A DNA stretch of 64,000 nucleotides from Asticcacaulis sp. AC460 (GCF_000495795.1 NZ_AWGD01000030.1:17470-81469), one strand, 5' to 3'. Counted from the first letter of the stretch, positions 24,403-34,801 are shown. Notes: generated by a model from the letters alone, not told the origin. A program made the numbers and translations.

Positions 24403-25002
24403 TCATGGAATGGCTGTCATAGGTGTGAAGCGCAGCGGCCGTTGGTTGCGAAGCACGTTGCAAACAGCGTTGAACGAACGTTCTTCACGCACAAACGATC
24501 GGGCGCCGTCCTTCAAAACATAGACATGACTCTTCCCGGGTTTCAGGTCTTTGTTCTCGGAATCGCAAAACCAGTCGCTCCAAAAGACCAGACCGCCAGC
24601 CTCGCGGACAAAGCCGTCAACGTGATTTTCCGTCCAAAGGCGGCTACTGGCCCTTAACTTGCCGTCCAGGTCCAGGACATAGACATCCGACCGGGTGAGG
24701 TCGATGCAGTCGGTCTCTGACACCAGAATGACCACCGCGTTATCCGTGACCGCCATGGCGGCGCCGTTGGCCGAGTCCTCCCATGGCGAGGGCTCGTTAC
24801 GGGCAACCGTCTTGCCATCGACTTTCACATGGCGGATTGCTGGCAGTTCGATCTTCATTCCTGCGGCGCGCGCCGTGTAGGCCGATACGGGTTTGACCGG
24901 TCCGCAGACCTCTTCGCGGACCGAGATGTCCTCCGCCAGAGCAACATATGGCGCCGCCGTTAAGACCATAGCAAATGCCAAAATCTTTGTAAGCATTTTC
25001 AT
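24403..25002 (-). CDS. Secreted hypothetical protein
   Basis: A 199-residue protein with a signal peptide (KMLTKILAFAMVLTAAPYVALA) and a beta-rich mature part; four cysteines (VCGPV, DCIDL, FCDSE, VCNVL) suggest disulfides. The pattern of short strands (SDVYVLDLDGKLRASSRLW, KSHVYVLKDG) resembles beta-propeller blades, but no family was recognised. GGAGGGG lies close before the ATG at 25002; a second in-frame ATG at 24996 is also possible. Its stop touches the -35 of the ilvD promoter. Confidence 0.7.
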   Translation of the reverse strand: MKMLTKILAFAMVLTAAPYVALAEDISVREEVCGPVKPVSAYTARAAGMKIELPAIRHVKVDGKTVARNEPSPWEDSANGAAMAVTDNAVVILVSETDCIDLTRSDVYVLDLDGKLRASSRLWTENHVDGFVREAGGLVFWSDWFCDSENKDLKPGKSHVYVLKDGARSFVREERSFNAVCNVLRNQRPLRFTPMTAIP

Positions 25003-25054
25003 TATCCCCTCCACTACATCCGAAAAGATTACTGTCGTGGCGCTGGCTTTTCAA

Positions 25055-26038
25055 TCACGGCTTGGCGCAACACGCCTTCTCCGACGTTCCGGCCACCCAG
25101 CGCAGGATGTCCGGCAACAAAGTGCCGCCATGCAGGTCGGAATGGGTGCCGTCGCCCCAGACATATTTCAACTCGTACTTCGCCGGGCCCAGGTTCCATT
25201 TCTCGGCATTGGCATTGGCCCATTCAATCGACTTGACCATCTGCTGGTTGGCCAGGAACCAGTTGCCGTGTTCGTTATCCAGGTCGTTCGAACCGTCCTG
25301 GATAAAGATGCGGATCGGGCGGATCTTCGACTTGCGGATCATGCCCGGATAGGTGTCGCCGCCGAAGCGCGCTGGCTGGCCATCGGCGGCCGGGCGATAG
25401 GCGATCGAGGTATAGGAGCCGATGATCGAAATGACATTGCCGAACGACTCCGGCCGGTTCCACGCCACGGTAAAGGCCGCAATCGCCCCGGACGACGTGC
25501 CCCCGATGATGCGCCGGCGCGGATTGTCGCTGAAAGTGTAGGTTTTGCCGACTTCCGGCAACAGTTCTTCCAGCAGCATGCGGGCATAGGTGTCGTCCAC
25601 CACGTCATATTCTTCGGCGCGGTGGTCGGGGTTCGACATGCCGAGATTGTCGGGATAGTGCTCGCTCAGATTTCCCGGCGTGACGAAGACGCCCAGGGTC
25701 GGGGCGATTTCGCCCTTGGCAATCAGGTTGTCCAGCACCGCCGGCACGCGCAGCGAACCGTTGGGATTGGTGGCGCGCTGGCCGTCCTGAAAGACCAGCA
25801 GGTTGGGCGGGGTTTTCGGATCATAGCCGACCGGGACGTAGACCCAGTAACGCCGCACCGTGCCGGCGATGATCTTGGAATGGAATTCGTAGGGTCCCAG
25901 AAGTTGGCCCTTCTGCACGCCGGGCTGTTCCAGCGAGTCGGGCGTTAGGGCGTATTCACCCGGCTTGCGTGGTTCGTCGGCCAGAGCCGGTGAAGCCATG
26001 GCCAGCACGGCGGCGGCCATCAGGATACGGATCAGCAT
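25055..26038 (-). CDS. Secreted enterochelin-esterase-like alpha/beta hydrolase
   Basis: A 327-residue periplasmic or exported esterase of the putative esterase (D/Fes-like) family. It has a signal peptide (MLIRILMAAAVLAMASPALA), strand YWVYVPVGYDP, the nucleophile motif GGTSSGAIAA, and likely acid/base residues in IFIQDGSNDLDNEH and GDGTHSDLHGG. Family members act on siderophores, feruloylated sugars or other esters; the substrate here is unknown. GGGAAGAG precedes ATG 26038. An in-frame extension to 26230 crosses a palindromic repeat and is not believed. Confidence 0.85.
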   Translation of the reverse strand: MLIRILMAAAVLAMASPALADEPRKPGEYALTPDSLEQPGVQKGQLLGPYEFHSKIIAGTVRRYWVYVPVGYDPKTPPNLLVFQDGQRATNPNGSLRVPAVLDNLIAKGEIAPTLGVFVTPGNLSEHYPDNLGMSNPDHRAEEYDVVDDTYARMLLEELLPEVGKTYTFSDNPRRRIIGGTSSGAIAAFTVAWNRPESFGNVISIIGSYTSIAYRPAADGQPARFGGDTYPGMIRKSKIRPIRIFIQDGSNDLDNEHGNWFLANQQMVKSIEWANANAEKWNLGPAKYELKYVWGDGTHSDLHGGTLLPDILRWVAGTSEKACCAKP

Positions 26039-26112
26039 GGTCTCTTCCCTCTTGAGTTCTGTGACTCTTTGAGAGCGCCATGCAACCGAAGGTGCCGTCC
26101 CGCTGACGGTAA

Positions 26113-26160
26113 AGCCCCTCCCACCGCTTCGCGGTCCCCCCTCCCCGTAAACGGGGCGGG
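26113..26160. repeat. GC-rich intergenic palindrome, family copy 2
   Basis: A tract of the form CCCCTCCCACCGCTTCGCGG, then C-rich sequence and the hairpin CCCCGT-AA-ACGGGG (26143-26156). The first 20 bases recur in reverse orientation at 31603-31625. Confidence 0.6.
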
Positions 26161-26425
26161 CGAAGAATGCTAAAATCATTCCGCTCTTGATCACGGATAT
26201 ACCATAGTGTGCGGCGCGGCGTCGTGACAAAACCCGTCACCCGCTTTGGTTTCAGCCGACACCAAGACAAAATCGTTTCGCATTTTCCCGTAGCGGGGTG
26301 CAATTTCGAGCGAAAACCCGACTTATCACGAAAACGTATTTCTCTAAACGGCGTTATTGTGAAAAAATCTTTTGCTGCACCGCCGTAAATCGCGCACTTA
26401 CCGAAATAATTTTCCAAATTTTCCT

Positions 26426-26454
26426 TTGCAATTCCCGCAGCGTTCAGGTTATAT
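26426..26454 (+). promoter_or_regulatory. Promoter of the ilv operon
   Basis: -35 TTGCAA (26426-26431), a 17-nt spacer and -10 TTATAT (26449-26454) in a markedly AT-rich stretch. The predicted start near 26461 is about 40 nt before the leader peptide. Of the 460-bp gap after the esterase gene, the remainder upstream of this promoter shows nothing else recognisable except the repeat at 26113. Confidence 0.65.
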
Positions 26455-26498
26455 GACTCATCACACCCGAATTGGGCTGTGCAGGAGTATGTTTGACC

Positions 26499-26642
26499 AT
26501 GGCCAAGGCCATCGCCATCGCGAAGAACCGGACGCAGGAGCTGACCGCTCTGGCCGTGTCTTTCGTCATGGCCGTCATCGTATTCGACCTGGTATCGCTC
26601 CTTATTGGGGGCGTACTAAGCCCCCTGTCATCGGAGTGGTAG
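26499..26642 (+). CDS. ilvL: Branched-chain amino acid leader peptide
   Basis: A 47-residue peptide rich in Val, Leu and Ile: residues 15-43 include LAVSFVMAVIVFDLVSLLI and GGVLSPL. In a high-GC genome its key codons are uncommon ones: GTA (V28, V32, V39), CTT (L35), ATT (I36) and CTA (L40). These overlap a strong hairpin, GGGGGC (26607-26612) / GCCCCC (26620-26625), and are followed by a terminator at 26685. This is the layout of ribosome-mediated attenuation, known for ilvBN of Caulobacter. GGAG lies about 12 nt before the ATG; an ATG at 26489 in another frame has no role. Confidence 0.72.
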   Translation: MAKAIAIAKNRTQELTALAVSFVMAVIVFDLVSLLIGGVLSPLSSEW

Positions 26643-26684
26643 CGAAAGGTCGTACCTAACGCTTTCAAGAGGATAAGACATCCT

Positions 26685-26715
26685 CCCGCTCCCTTAAAAG
26701 AGCGGGATTTTTAAT
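26685..26715 (+). terminator. Attenuator terminator of the ilv operon
   Basis: A 7-bp stem CCCGCTC (26685-26691) / GAGCGGG (26700-26706) followed by ATTTTTAAT, between the leader peptide and the first structural gene. Placement argues for conditional termination. Confidence 0.75.
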
Positions 26716-26760
26716 ACGCGCCTTCAGTAACCAAGAGTTTTCATCACCGGAACCTGTGAC

Positions 26761-27324
26761 ATGACCCAGTTCACGCAAATCCAACGCCAAACCGCCGCCT
26801 CTGCTTCGGGCTTTGCCATTCTTCATGGCACGCTCGCTCCGGAAGGCTGCGTCGTAAAGCTGGATGGTTTTGGTGTAGAAATTTTCGACGGTCCGGCGCG
26901 CGTCTTCGGTTCGACCGATGAAGCCCTGGCCGGGATCGGCCGCGTCCGTGCCTGCGACATCGTCATCATCCGCCAGGACGGCGAGATCACCGCCGCCGGT
27001 CTGCAGGCCTTTACCGACGCTCTGGAAGACGCCGGTATCGAGCGCGTCACCGTCATCACCGATGCCCGCACGTCGGGCAACGAGAACGCCGCCATCATCG
27101 GCCATGTCGCACCGGGCGCCCAGGCGCGCGGCCCGATCGCCTATGTCAATGACGACGACATCATCCATATCGACATTGCCGCCCGCCGCATCGACGTCTT
27201 CGCCGACATCGAGCTGCGCCGCGCCTCCAAGGCGCAGAAGCCCGGCAAGATCACCTTCGGCGCCGGTGCGCTGGAAAAATACGCCCGCATGGTCACTTCC
27301 GTTACCAACGCAGGCATGCTCTAA
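26761..27324 (+). CDS. Free-standing IlvD C-terminal (swivel) domain-like protein
   Basis: A 187-residue protein matching only the C-terminal half of dihydroxy-acid dehydratase/Edd: FAILHGTLAPEGCVVKLDGF, GPARVFGSTDEAL, CDIVIIRQDGE, then VITDARTSGN, HVAPGAQARGPIAYV and IDIAARRIDVF. None of the Fe-S cysteines of full IlvD is present, so it cannot be a complete dehydratase. The frame is clean, with GC and codon use like the neighbours, and it leads the ilvC-ilvB-ilvM operon behind the attenuator. It may be a regulator, an accessory subunit of IlvD or a decayed duplicate; the intact frame favours a function. Confidence 0.8.
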   Translation: MTQFTQIQRQTAASASGFAILHGTLAPEGCVVKLDGFGVEIFDGPARVFGSTDEALAGIGRVRACDIVIIRQDGEITAAGLQAFTDALEDAGIERVTVITDARTSGNENAAIIGHVAPGAQARGPIAYVNDDDIIHIDIAARRIDVFADIELRRASKAQKPGKITFGAGALEKYARMVTSVTNAGML

Positions 27325-27363
27325 ACCCCACCTTCCCAGACTTAAGAGACTACGGAGACCATT

Positions 27364-28371
<1,008 letters not shown>

Positions 28372-28410
28372 TACCTCACAGTGGTGCGGTGGGGGAAGGG
28401 TCAGCAAGAT

Positions 28411-28454
28411 ACCCCTCCACCGCTCCGCGGTCCCCCTCCCCACAGGTGGGGAGG
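28411..28454. repeat. GC-rich intergenic palindrome, family copy 3
   Basis: A tract of the form CCCCTCCACCGCTCCGCGG followed by the hairpin CCTCCCCAC-AG-GTGGGGAGG (28435-28454), lying between ilvC and ilvB within the operon. A possible processing or stabilising element. Confidence 0.6.
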
Positions 28455-28484
28455 AGAAGAAATATCTAATTCGAGTTTTGAACG

Positions 28485-30170
28485 ATGAGCAACGAACCCA
28501 CCGGAGCACAACTGGTCATCTCCACGCTGAAGGCGCTGGGGGTCGAGACCCTGTTCGGCTATCCCGGCGGGGCGATCATGCCCATCTATGACGCCCTGGC
28601 CGGATCTGGCCTGCAACACATCCTGGTCCGTCACGAACAAGGCGCGTCCTTCGCCGCCGACGCCTATGCCCGCGCCACCGGTAAGGTCGGCGTCTGCATG
28701 GCCACGTCCGGCCCCGGCGCCACCAACCTGATCACCGGCATCGCCAACGCCTATATGGACAGCGTGCCCCTGGTCTGCATCACCGGTCAGGTCGGCACGC
28801 ACCTGATGGGGACAGACGGCTTCCAGGAAGTCGATATCCTGGGCATCTGCCTGCCGATCGTGAAACACTCCTGGCTGGTCCGTAATCCTGCCGACATTCC
28901 GCGCATCCTGGCCGAGGCCTTTGCGATCGCCTCCGAAGGCCGTCCGGGGCCGGTCCTGGTCGATATCCCCAAGGATGTTGCCGCCGCCCATACCGGCACA
29001 TCGTCGACCGCCACCTTCCCCGCCTGGACGGCGCCCGAGCCCGACGCCAATGCCATCCGGGAAGCCGAAAAGCTGATCGCCTCTGCCAAGAAGCCGCTGT
29101 TCTATGCCGGCGGCGGGGTCGAGATGGGCGGGGCTTCGCCGGCCTTCCTGGAGCTGGTCAAGCGGACCGGCATCCCGGTCGTCACCACGCTGAAAGGTAT
29201 CGGCGTCGTTCCGACGACCGAAGAGCTGTATCTGGGCATGCTGGGCATGCACGGGACGCGCGCCGCCAACACCGCCGTTCAGGAATCCGATCTGCTGATC
29301 GCCCTGGGTGCGCGTTTCGACGACCGCGCCACCGGCAAGCTCAATGCCTTCGCGCCCAATGCCAAGATCATCCACGCCGATATCGATCCGGCGGAAATCA
29401 ACAAGCTGCGCAAGGCCAATGTCGGCATTGTCGGCAACCTGAAGACCACGATCGAAAGCCTGAACCCCAAGGTGGAAGGCATCCAGAAGTGGGTCGAAAA
29501 GTGCAAGGCCGACAAGTGGGAGCACCGCTTCCGCTATAACGCGCCCGGCGCCGGGGTCTATGCCCCTGCCCTGCTGAAGCTGCTGTCGGAAAAGGCCGGT
29601 GACAAGTTCATCGCCGCTTGCGACGTCGGCCAGCACCAGATGTGGGTCGCCCAGCACTGCGAATTCGCCAACTGCCGCGCCCACCTGACGTCGGGCGGGT
29701 CCGGCGCCATGGGTTACGGCCTGCCGGCCGGGGTCGGCGCCAAGCTGGCCAAGCCCGACCACCATGTCGTCACCATCTCCGGCGACGGATCGTTCATGAT
29801 GAACATCCAGGAGATGGCGACGCTGAACCGCTACAACATCCCGCTGAAGATCGTCCTGCTCGACAACTCGTCTCTGGGCCTGGTCCGTCAGTGGCAGGAG
29901 CTGTTCTACCAGGAGAACTACAGCGAGATCGACCTGTCGGACAATCCCGACTTCGTCGTTGTCGCCAAGGCGTTCGGGCTGGATGCGTTCCGCATCACCC
30001 ACCGCCACGAAGTCGAGGGCGCCGTCGACCGGCTTTTGGCCGCCGAAGGTCCGACCCTTTTACATGTTTTGATCGATCCGCGCGAAAACGTCTGGCCGCT
30101 GGTTCCACCAGGCGCGTCGAATGCGGAAATGATGGAGGAGCGTTGGGATGAGCCACTTGATTCATATTGA
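28485..30170 (+). CDS. ilvB: Acetolactate synthase large subunit
   Basis: TPP and FAD-dependent acetohydroxyacid synthase catalytic subunit, the first common step of branched-chain amino acid synthesis. At 561 residues it shows the N-terminal [15 protein letters not shown], the catalytic Glu in [26 protein letters not shown], and the TPP motif GDGSFMMN ... [13 protein letters not shown]. Paired with a short IlvM-type subunit rather than a long IlvN, it resembles the IlvG/IlvM pair; ilvG would be an equally fair name. It overlaps the next gene by 23 nt. Confidence 0.94.
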   Translation: MSNEPTGAQLVISTLKALGVETLFGYPGGAIMPIYDALAGSGLQHILVRHEQGASFAADAYARATGKVGVCMATSGPGATNLITGIANAYMDSVPLVCITGQVGTHLMGTDGFQEVDILGICLPIVKHSWLVRNPADIPRILAEAFAIASEGRPGPVLVDIPKDVAAAHTGTSSTATFPAWTAPEPDANAIREAEKLIASAKKPLFYAGGGVEMGGASPAFLELVKRTGIPVVTTLKGIGVVPTTEELYLGMLGMHGTRAANTAVQESDLLIALGARFDDRATGKLNAFAPNAKIIHADIDPAEINKLRKANVGIVGNLKTTIESLNPKVEGIQKWVEKCKADKWEHRFRYNAPGAGVYAPALLKLLSEKAGDKFIAACDVGQHQMWVAQHCEFANCRAHLTSGGSGAMGYGLPAGVGAKLAKPDHHVVTISGDGSFMMNIQEMATLNRYNIPLKIVLLDNSSLGLVRQWQELFYQENYSEIDLSDNPDFVVVAKAFGLDAFRITHRHEVEGAVDRLLAAEGPTLLHVLIDPRENVWPLVPPGASNAEMMEERWDEPLDSY

Positions 30171-30429
30171 GCTGGATCGTCTCGAAGGCTCGCTGCTGCG
30201 GGTCCTGGGGCTGATTGAACGCCGGGGCTTCCACATCGACCAGATGGAACTCTACGATCTCGGCGAGAAGCGCGGGCTGTCCGTGACGGTGCGGCCGCGT
30301 GACCCCTCGCGTAGTCCTGACCAGCTGGGCCTTCAGATCGATCGCCTGTACGGCATCACGCGCCTTTCCGCCGACCCGAGAGTCGGTGCCGGCGCGGATA
30401 CGCAGGCCAAGCAAGGGATACGCGCATGA
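30148..30429 (+). CDS. ilvM: Acetolactate synthase small subunit (IlvM type)
   Basis: A 93-residue ACT-domain regulatory subunit ([40 protein letters not shown]) that would modulate the large subunit. It is too short for an IlvN with its extra C-terminal domain, and short IlvM-type partners are generally valine-insensitive (family knowledge). It overlaps the ilvB 3' end by 23 nt and the following small frame by ATGA. Confidence 0.85.
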   Translation: MSHLIHIELDRLEGSLLRVLGLIERRGFHIDQMELYDLGEKRGLSVTVRPRDPSRSPDQLGLQIDRLYGITRLSADPRVGAGADTQAKQGIRA

Positions 30430-30620
30430 TGGACGCGCGTCTGACAGGTTTTGACGGAGAGGTTGATCGGGGCCGTGGTCGCGGCCCCGGTTCGGTAGGG
30501 CTGGGTTTGCGCGCCTTATGCAAGGCGATTGAAAAATCCGTCTTTCTGGCGCCCGAGGAAGGGCGTATGAGGACGGTTCCAGACGAAACCATACCGACTA
30601 AGATTGCTGAGAGAACATGA
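30426..30620 (+). CDS. Possible 64-residue ORF between ilvM and ilvE
   Basis: An open frame whose ATG overlaps the ilvM stop as ATGA and whose stop overlaps the ilvE start as ATGA. The product ([20 protein letters not shown], then a basic region) has no recognised fold and is rich in Arg and Gly. It contains a GC-rich hairpin GGGGCCG (30469-30475) / CGGCCCC (30482-30488). Double coupling supports translation; the composition does not. It may simply be an intercistronic spacer. Confidence 0.3.
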   Translation: MMDARLTGFDGEVDRGRGRGPGSVGLGLRALCKAIEKSVFLAPEEGRMRTVPDETIPTKIAERT

Positions 30621-31561
30621 CCAAACTCGCTGACAAAATCTGGTTCAACGGCCGGATCATCAACTGGGAAGACGCCCAGATCCACGTCATGACCCATGCC
30701 CTGCATTACGGCACGTCCGTTTTCGAGGGTATCCGCTGCTATGATACACCCAATGGCCCCGTGGGCTTCCGCCTGGGCGACCACCTGCGCCGGCTGGAAG
30801 ATTCCGCCCGCATCTACGGCATCACGATTCCCTTCGACCTGGCCCAGATGGTCCAGGCGTCGAAGGACATCATCGTCGCCAACAACCTGAAAAGCGCCTA
30901 CTGGCGTCCGATCGCCTTCCTGGGCGAATGCGGCATGGGCGTGACGCCCAAGGCCGACAGGGTCAAGGTCGACCTGGCCATTGCCGCCTTCCCGTGGGGC
31001 GCTTACCTGGGCGAAGAAGGCCTGGCCAAGGGCGTCGACGTCTGCATCTCGTCGTGGAACCGCGCCGCGCCGAACACCATTCCGGTGCTGGCCAAGGCCG
31101 GCGGCAACTATCTGTCGTCTTACCTGATCGGCAAGGAAGCCCGCGACCGCGGCTATGTCGAGGGCATCGGCCTGGGCGTCAACGGCCTGATCTCCGAAGG
31201 TGCCGGCGAAAACCTGTTCGTCATGATGAACGGCAAGATCTATACCCCGCCGGTGGCGGCTTCGATCCTGGGCGGTATCACCCGTGACTCCGTTATCCGC
31301 CTGGCTAAGGCCGACGGCATCGAGGTGCTGGAGCAGGACCTGCCGCGCGAGATCTTGTATCTGGCCGACGAAATCTTCATGACCGGCACGGCGGCGGAAA
31401 TTACTCCGATCCGCAGCGTCGACGACATTCCGACCCGCGTCGGCGGGCCGGGCAAGATCACCAAGCGGTTGCAGACCCTGTTCCATGGTCTGTTCAACGG
31501 CACCACCGAAGACCGTTTCGGCTGGCTGGAGCCCATCGAGGCAAAAGTCCCGGCCGAGTAA
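30617..31561 (+). CDS. ilvE: Branched-chain amino acid aminotransferase
   Basis: Class IV PLP aminotransferase for the last step of valine, leucine and isoleucine synthesis. The 314-residue protein has N-terminal LHYGTSVFEGIRCY, the PLP-lysine segment PVLAKAGGNYLSSYLIGKEA, EGAGENLFV, and MTGTAAEITPIRSVD, all typical of IlvE. It completes the ilv operon. The downstream gap carries two palindromic repeats before leuC. Confidence 0.94.
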   Translation: MTKLADKIWFNGRIINWEDAQIHVMTHALHYGTSVFEGIRCYDTPNGPVGFRLGDHLRRLEDSARIYGITIPFDLAQMVQASKDIIVANNLKSAYWRPIAFLGECGMGVTPKADRVKVDLAIAAFPWGAYLGEEGLAKGVDVCISSWNRAAPNTIPVLAKAGGNYLSSYLIGKEARDRGYVEGIGLGVNGLISEGAGENLFVMMNGKIYTPPVAASILGGITRDSVIRLAKADGIEVLEQDLPREILYLADEIFMTGTAAEITPIRSVDDIPTRVGGPGKITKRLQTLFHGLFNGTTEDRFGWLEPIEAKVPAE

Positions 31562-31570
31562 CTAATGTAC

Positions 31571-31700
31571 CCCTTCTCCCTCCCCGTTCTTTACGGGGAG
31601 GGGGGACCGCGAAGCGGTGGGAGGGGCTTTGCCGTCAGTGGAAAAGCCCCTTCCGTCTCCTTGCTTCGCAAGGATCCACCTCCCCCGTAAACAGGGGAGG
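31571..31700. repeat. Paired GC-rich intergenic palindromes, family copies 4 and 5
   Basis: CCTCCCCGT-loop-ACGGGGAGG (31579-31601) is followed by a reverse copy of the CCACCGCTTCGCGG tract. A second hairpin CCTCCCC/GGGGAGG (31679-31700) follows about 80 nt later. The two units face each other across the ilvE-leuC gap. Confidence 0.6.
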
Positions 31701-31730
31701 AGAAGGTTCAGCCAACCAAGAGATTGTTCG

Positions 31731-33143
31731 ATGACCGCGAAATCGTTGTTTGAAAAAGTGTGGGACGCCCACGTCGTGGAGCCGGAAGGGGCCGACAAGC
31801 CCGCCGTCCTCTATATCGACCTGCACCTCGTCCACGAAGTGACCTCCCCCCAGGCCTTCTCCGAGCTGGATGCCCGCGGGCTGAAGGTGCGCCGGCCCGA
31901 CCGGACCTTCGCCACACTGGATCACTCGATTCCGACCCTGGCGCCCGACGCCGACGGCAACCGCCCCTACGTCACCGCCCAGGCCAAGAAGCAGGTCGAG
32001 ACGCTGGAGGCCAACGCCGCCAACAACGGCCTGCGCCTGTTCGGCTATGATGCCGAAAACCGCGGCGTGGTCCACGTCATCGGGCCGGAAATGGGCCTGA
32101 CTCAGCCGGGCTACACCGTCGTCTGCGGCGACAGCCACACCTCGACCCACGGCGCCTTCGGCTGTATCGCCTTCGGCATCGGCACCTCGGAAGTCGGCCA
32201 CGTCCTGGCCACCCAGTGCCTGGCCCAGCGCAAGCCAAAGACCATGCGCATCACGGTCGACGGCAAGCTGCAACCGGGCGTCACCGGCAAGGACGTCGCC
32301 CTGACGGTTATCGCCACGCTCGGCTTCTCCGGCGGCACCGGCTACGCGCTGGAATATGCCGGCGATGTCATCCGCGAGCTCGACATGGAAGGCCGCATGA
32401 CGGTCTGCAACCTGTCGATCGAAGCCGGCGCCCGCTGCGGCATGATCGCCCCCGACCAGAAGACCATCGACTGGCTGCGCGGCCGTCAATATGTGCCGCA
32501 AGGCGAAGCCTATGACGAAGCGGCCAAGGGCTGGCTGGCGCTCGCCTCCGACGAAGGCGCGGTCTTCGACAAGGAAATCCGCATCGACGGTTCGACCATC
32601 GAGCCCATGGCCACCTGGGGCACCTCGCCCGACCAGGGAGCGGCCATCGTTCGCGGCGTCCCCGTCGCCGGCAACGAAGACCAGGAACGCGCCCTGAAAT
32701 ATATGGGCTTCACCGGTGGTGAAGCGCGCGAAGTCGAAAAGGTCGACGTCGTGTTCATCGGCTCGTGCACCAATGGCCGCATGGCCGACCTGCGCGCCGC
32801 CGCCGCCATCATGAAGGGCCGCAAGGTCGCGCCGGGCGTCCGCGCCCTGGTCGTTCCGGGTTCGGAATGGGTCCGCATCGAGGCCGAAAAGGAAGGCCTG
32901 CACGAGATCTTCCTCGAAGCCGGCGCCGAATGGCGTCTGCCGGGCTGTTCGATGTGCATCGCCATGAACGGCGACTTCGTGCTGCCGGGTCAACTGGCCG
33001 TCTCGACCTCCAACCGTAACTTCGAAGGCCGCCAGGGCCCGGGTTCGCGCACGGTTCTGGCCTCCCCGGCCACCGCCGCGGCTTCGGCCGTCGCCGGCCA
33101 CGTCGCCGACCCCCGTCAATTCATGGCGCTCGAGGAGGCCTAA
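31731..33143 (+). CDS. leuC: 3-isopropylmalate dehydratase large subunit
   Basis: Aconitase-family 4Fe-4S subunit of isopropylmalate isomerase in leucine synthesis. At 470 residues it has [14 protein letters not shown], the [12 protein letters not shown] segment, and cluster cysteines in [13 protein letters not shown] and [13 protein letters not shown] 31731 begins [14 protein letters not shown], the usual N-terminus; an in-frame extension to 31617 crosses the repeats. leuD begins at the very next base. Confidence 0.96.
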   Translation: MTAKSLFEKVWDAHVVEPEGADKPAVLYIDLHLVHEVTSPQAFSELDARGLKVRRPDRTFATLDHSIPTLAPDADGNRPYVTAQAKKQVETLEANAANNGLRLFGYDAENRGVVHVIGPEMGLTQPGYTVVCGDSHTSTHGAFGCIAFGIGTSEVGHVLATQCLAQRKPKTMRITVDGKLQPGVTGKDVALTVIATLGFSGGTGYALEYAGDVIRELDMEGRMTVCNLSIEAGARCGMIAPDQKTIDWLRGRQYVPQGEAYDEAAKGWLALASDEGAVFDKEIRIDGSTIEPMATWGTSPDQGAAIVRGVPVAGNEDQERALKYMGFTGGEAREVEKVDVVFIGSCTNGRMADLRAAAAIMKGRKVAPGVRALVVPGSEWVRIEAEKEGLHEIFLEAGAEWRLPGCSMCIAMNGDFVLPGQLAVSTSNRNFEGRQGPGSRTVLASPATAAASAVAGHVADPRQFMALEEA

Positions 33144-33734
33144 ATGTCGAACCAGGAACCCATTCACAGCTTTTCGTCGCGCATCCTTGTCCTGCCCGAA
33201 GCCAATATCGACACGGACCAGATCATTCCGGCGCGCTTTCTGACCACCACCACCAAGGTCGGTCTCGGCAAGGTCGCCTTCAACGACTGGCGCTACAATG
33301 CCGACGGCTCCGACAAGCCGCATATCCTGAATCAGATCGACCCGACCGAGCACCGCGTCCTGGTCGGCGGCAACAATTTCGGCTGCGGTTCATCGCGCGA
33401 ACATGCTCCGTGGGCGCTGATGGACTACGGCTTCCAGGCCGTGATCTCGACCGAAATCGCCGACATCTTCAAGTCGAACTGCCTGAAGAACGGCCTGCTG
33501 CCGGTCGTAGTGTCCAAGGAGGTCCATGACAAGCTGCTGGCCAATCCGCAGCAGCGCGTTACCATCGACCTGCAACAGAACGCCCTGACGCTGGAAGACG
33601 GCACGGTCATCACCTTCGAGGTCGAGGCCTTCGCGCGTCAGTGTCTGCTGGAAGGCGTCGACGCCATGGGCTGGCTGCTGAAGCGCCTGCCCGACATTGA
33701 AAAATTTGAGCAATCCCACGGAAAGGCTGCGTAA
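33144..33734 (+). CDS. leuD: 3-isopropylmalate dehydratase small subunit
   Basis: Small subunit that completes the LeuCD active site. The 196-residue protein shows ANIDTDQIIPARFL near residue 20 and the loop GGNNFGCGSSREHAPWAL, both diagnostic. The stop overlaps leuB by one base (TAATG). Part of leuC-leuD-leuB. Confidence 0.96.
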   Translation: MSNQEPIHSFSSRILVLPEANIDTDQIIPARFLTTTTKVGLGKVAFNDWRYNADGSDKPHILNQIDPTEHRVLVGGNNFGCGSSREHAPWALMDYGFQAVISTEIADIFKSNCLKNGLLPVVVSKEVHDKLLANPQQRVTIDLQQNALTLEDGTVITFEVEAFARQCLLEGVDAMGWLLKRLPDIEKFEQSHGKAA

Positions 33735-34801
33735 TGGCTTCTTTCAATATCGTCGTCCTCCCCGGTGACGGCATCGGTCCCGAAGTTGCGGCCGCTGGCG
33801 TCCAGGCGCTGAAGACGGTCGGCGAAGTATTCGGCCACACCTTCAACTTCGACGAAAAGCGGATCGGCGGCATCGCCATCGATACCGACAATAATCCGTA
33901 CCCGGAAGACACCGACAAGGCTTGTCTGGCAGCCGATGCCGTACTGCTGGGCGCCGTCGGCGGCCCCAAGTGGGACCTGGGCAAGATGCGTCCGGAGCAG
34001 GGCCTGCTGGCCGTGCGTAAGTCGCTGGGCCTGTTCGCCAACCTGCGTCCGATGGACGTCAAGGCCTCCCAGGTGCACCGCTCGCCGCTGCGCGCCGACG
34101 TCGTGCAAGGCGCCGATCTGCTGATCGTCCGTGAACTGACGGGCGGCCTGTATTTCGGCAAGCAGACGCGGACGGAGACCTCCGCCACGGACGAATGCGT
34201 CTATACGGTCGCCGAAGTCGAGCGCGTGGCCCGAGTTGCCTTCGACGCCGCCCGCAAGCGCCGCAACAAGGTGACTTCGGTTGACAAGGCCAATGTCATC
34301 GAAACCTCGCGCCTGTGGCGTGAGACGGTGATCCGCCTGCACAAGGAAGAGTATTCCGACGTCGAGCTGGAGCACGCCCTGGTCGATTCCATGGCGATGC
34401 ACCTGGTCACCCGCCCGACCTCGTTCGACGTGATCGTCACCGAAAACATGTTCGGCGACATCCTGTCGGACCTGGCCTCGGTGCTGCCGGGCTCGATCGG
34501 CCTGCTGGGCTCAGCCTCGCTCGGCGCCACGGGCAAGGGCCTGTACGAACCGATCCACGGCTCGGCGCCGGACATCGCCGGCAAGGACCTGGCCAACCCG
34601 GTTGGGACCTTGAAATCGGTGGCCATGATGCTGCGCTTCTCGCTGAACCTTACCAAGGAAGCCGACGCGCTGGACGCGGCGATCGACGCCGTGGTCGAAA
34701 GCGGCTTCGTGACGCGCGATATCGGCGGCACGGCTTCGGGCTCGGCGGTGGCCAAGGCGATTGTCGACAAGATTCGCGAGAACGCATTGACGGCGGCTTA
34801 A
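33734..34801 (+). CDS. leuB: 3-isopropylmalate dehydrogenase
   Basis: NAD-dependent oxidative decarboxylation of 3-isopropylmalate to 2-ketoisocaproate. At 355 residues it has VLPGDGIGPEV, RELTGGLYFGK, and the metal-binding SFDVIVTENMFGDILSDLAS. Last gene of the leuCDB operon, followed by a shared bidirectional terminator. Confidence 0.96.
   Translation: MASFNIVVLPGDGIGPEVAAAGVQALKTVGEVFGHTFNFDEKRIGGIAIDTDNNPYPEDTDKACLAADAVLLGAVGGPKWDLGKMRPEQGLLAVRKSLGLFANLRPMDVKASQVHRSPLRADVVQGADLLIVRELTGGLYFGKQTRTETSATDECVYTVAEVERVARVAFDAARKRRNKVTSVDKANVIETSRLWRETVIRLHKEEYSDVELEHALVDSMAMHLVTRPTSFDVIVTENMFGDILSDLASVLPGSIGLLGSASLGATGKGLYEPIHGSAPDIAGKDLANPVGTLKSVAMMLRFSLNLTKEADALDAAIDAVVESGFVTRDIGGTASGSAVAKAIVDKIRENALTAA

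Noticed and set aside
31635..33353. 572-codon frame antisense to leuC and leuD
   Set aside because: Shadow frame; leuC and leuD carry their diagnostic motifs on the plus strand.
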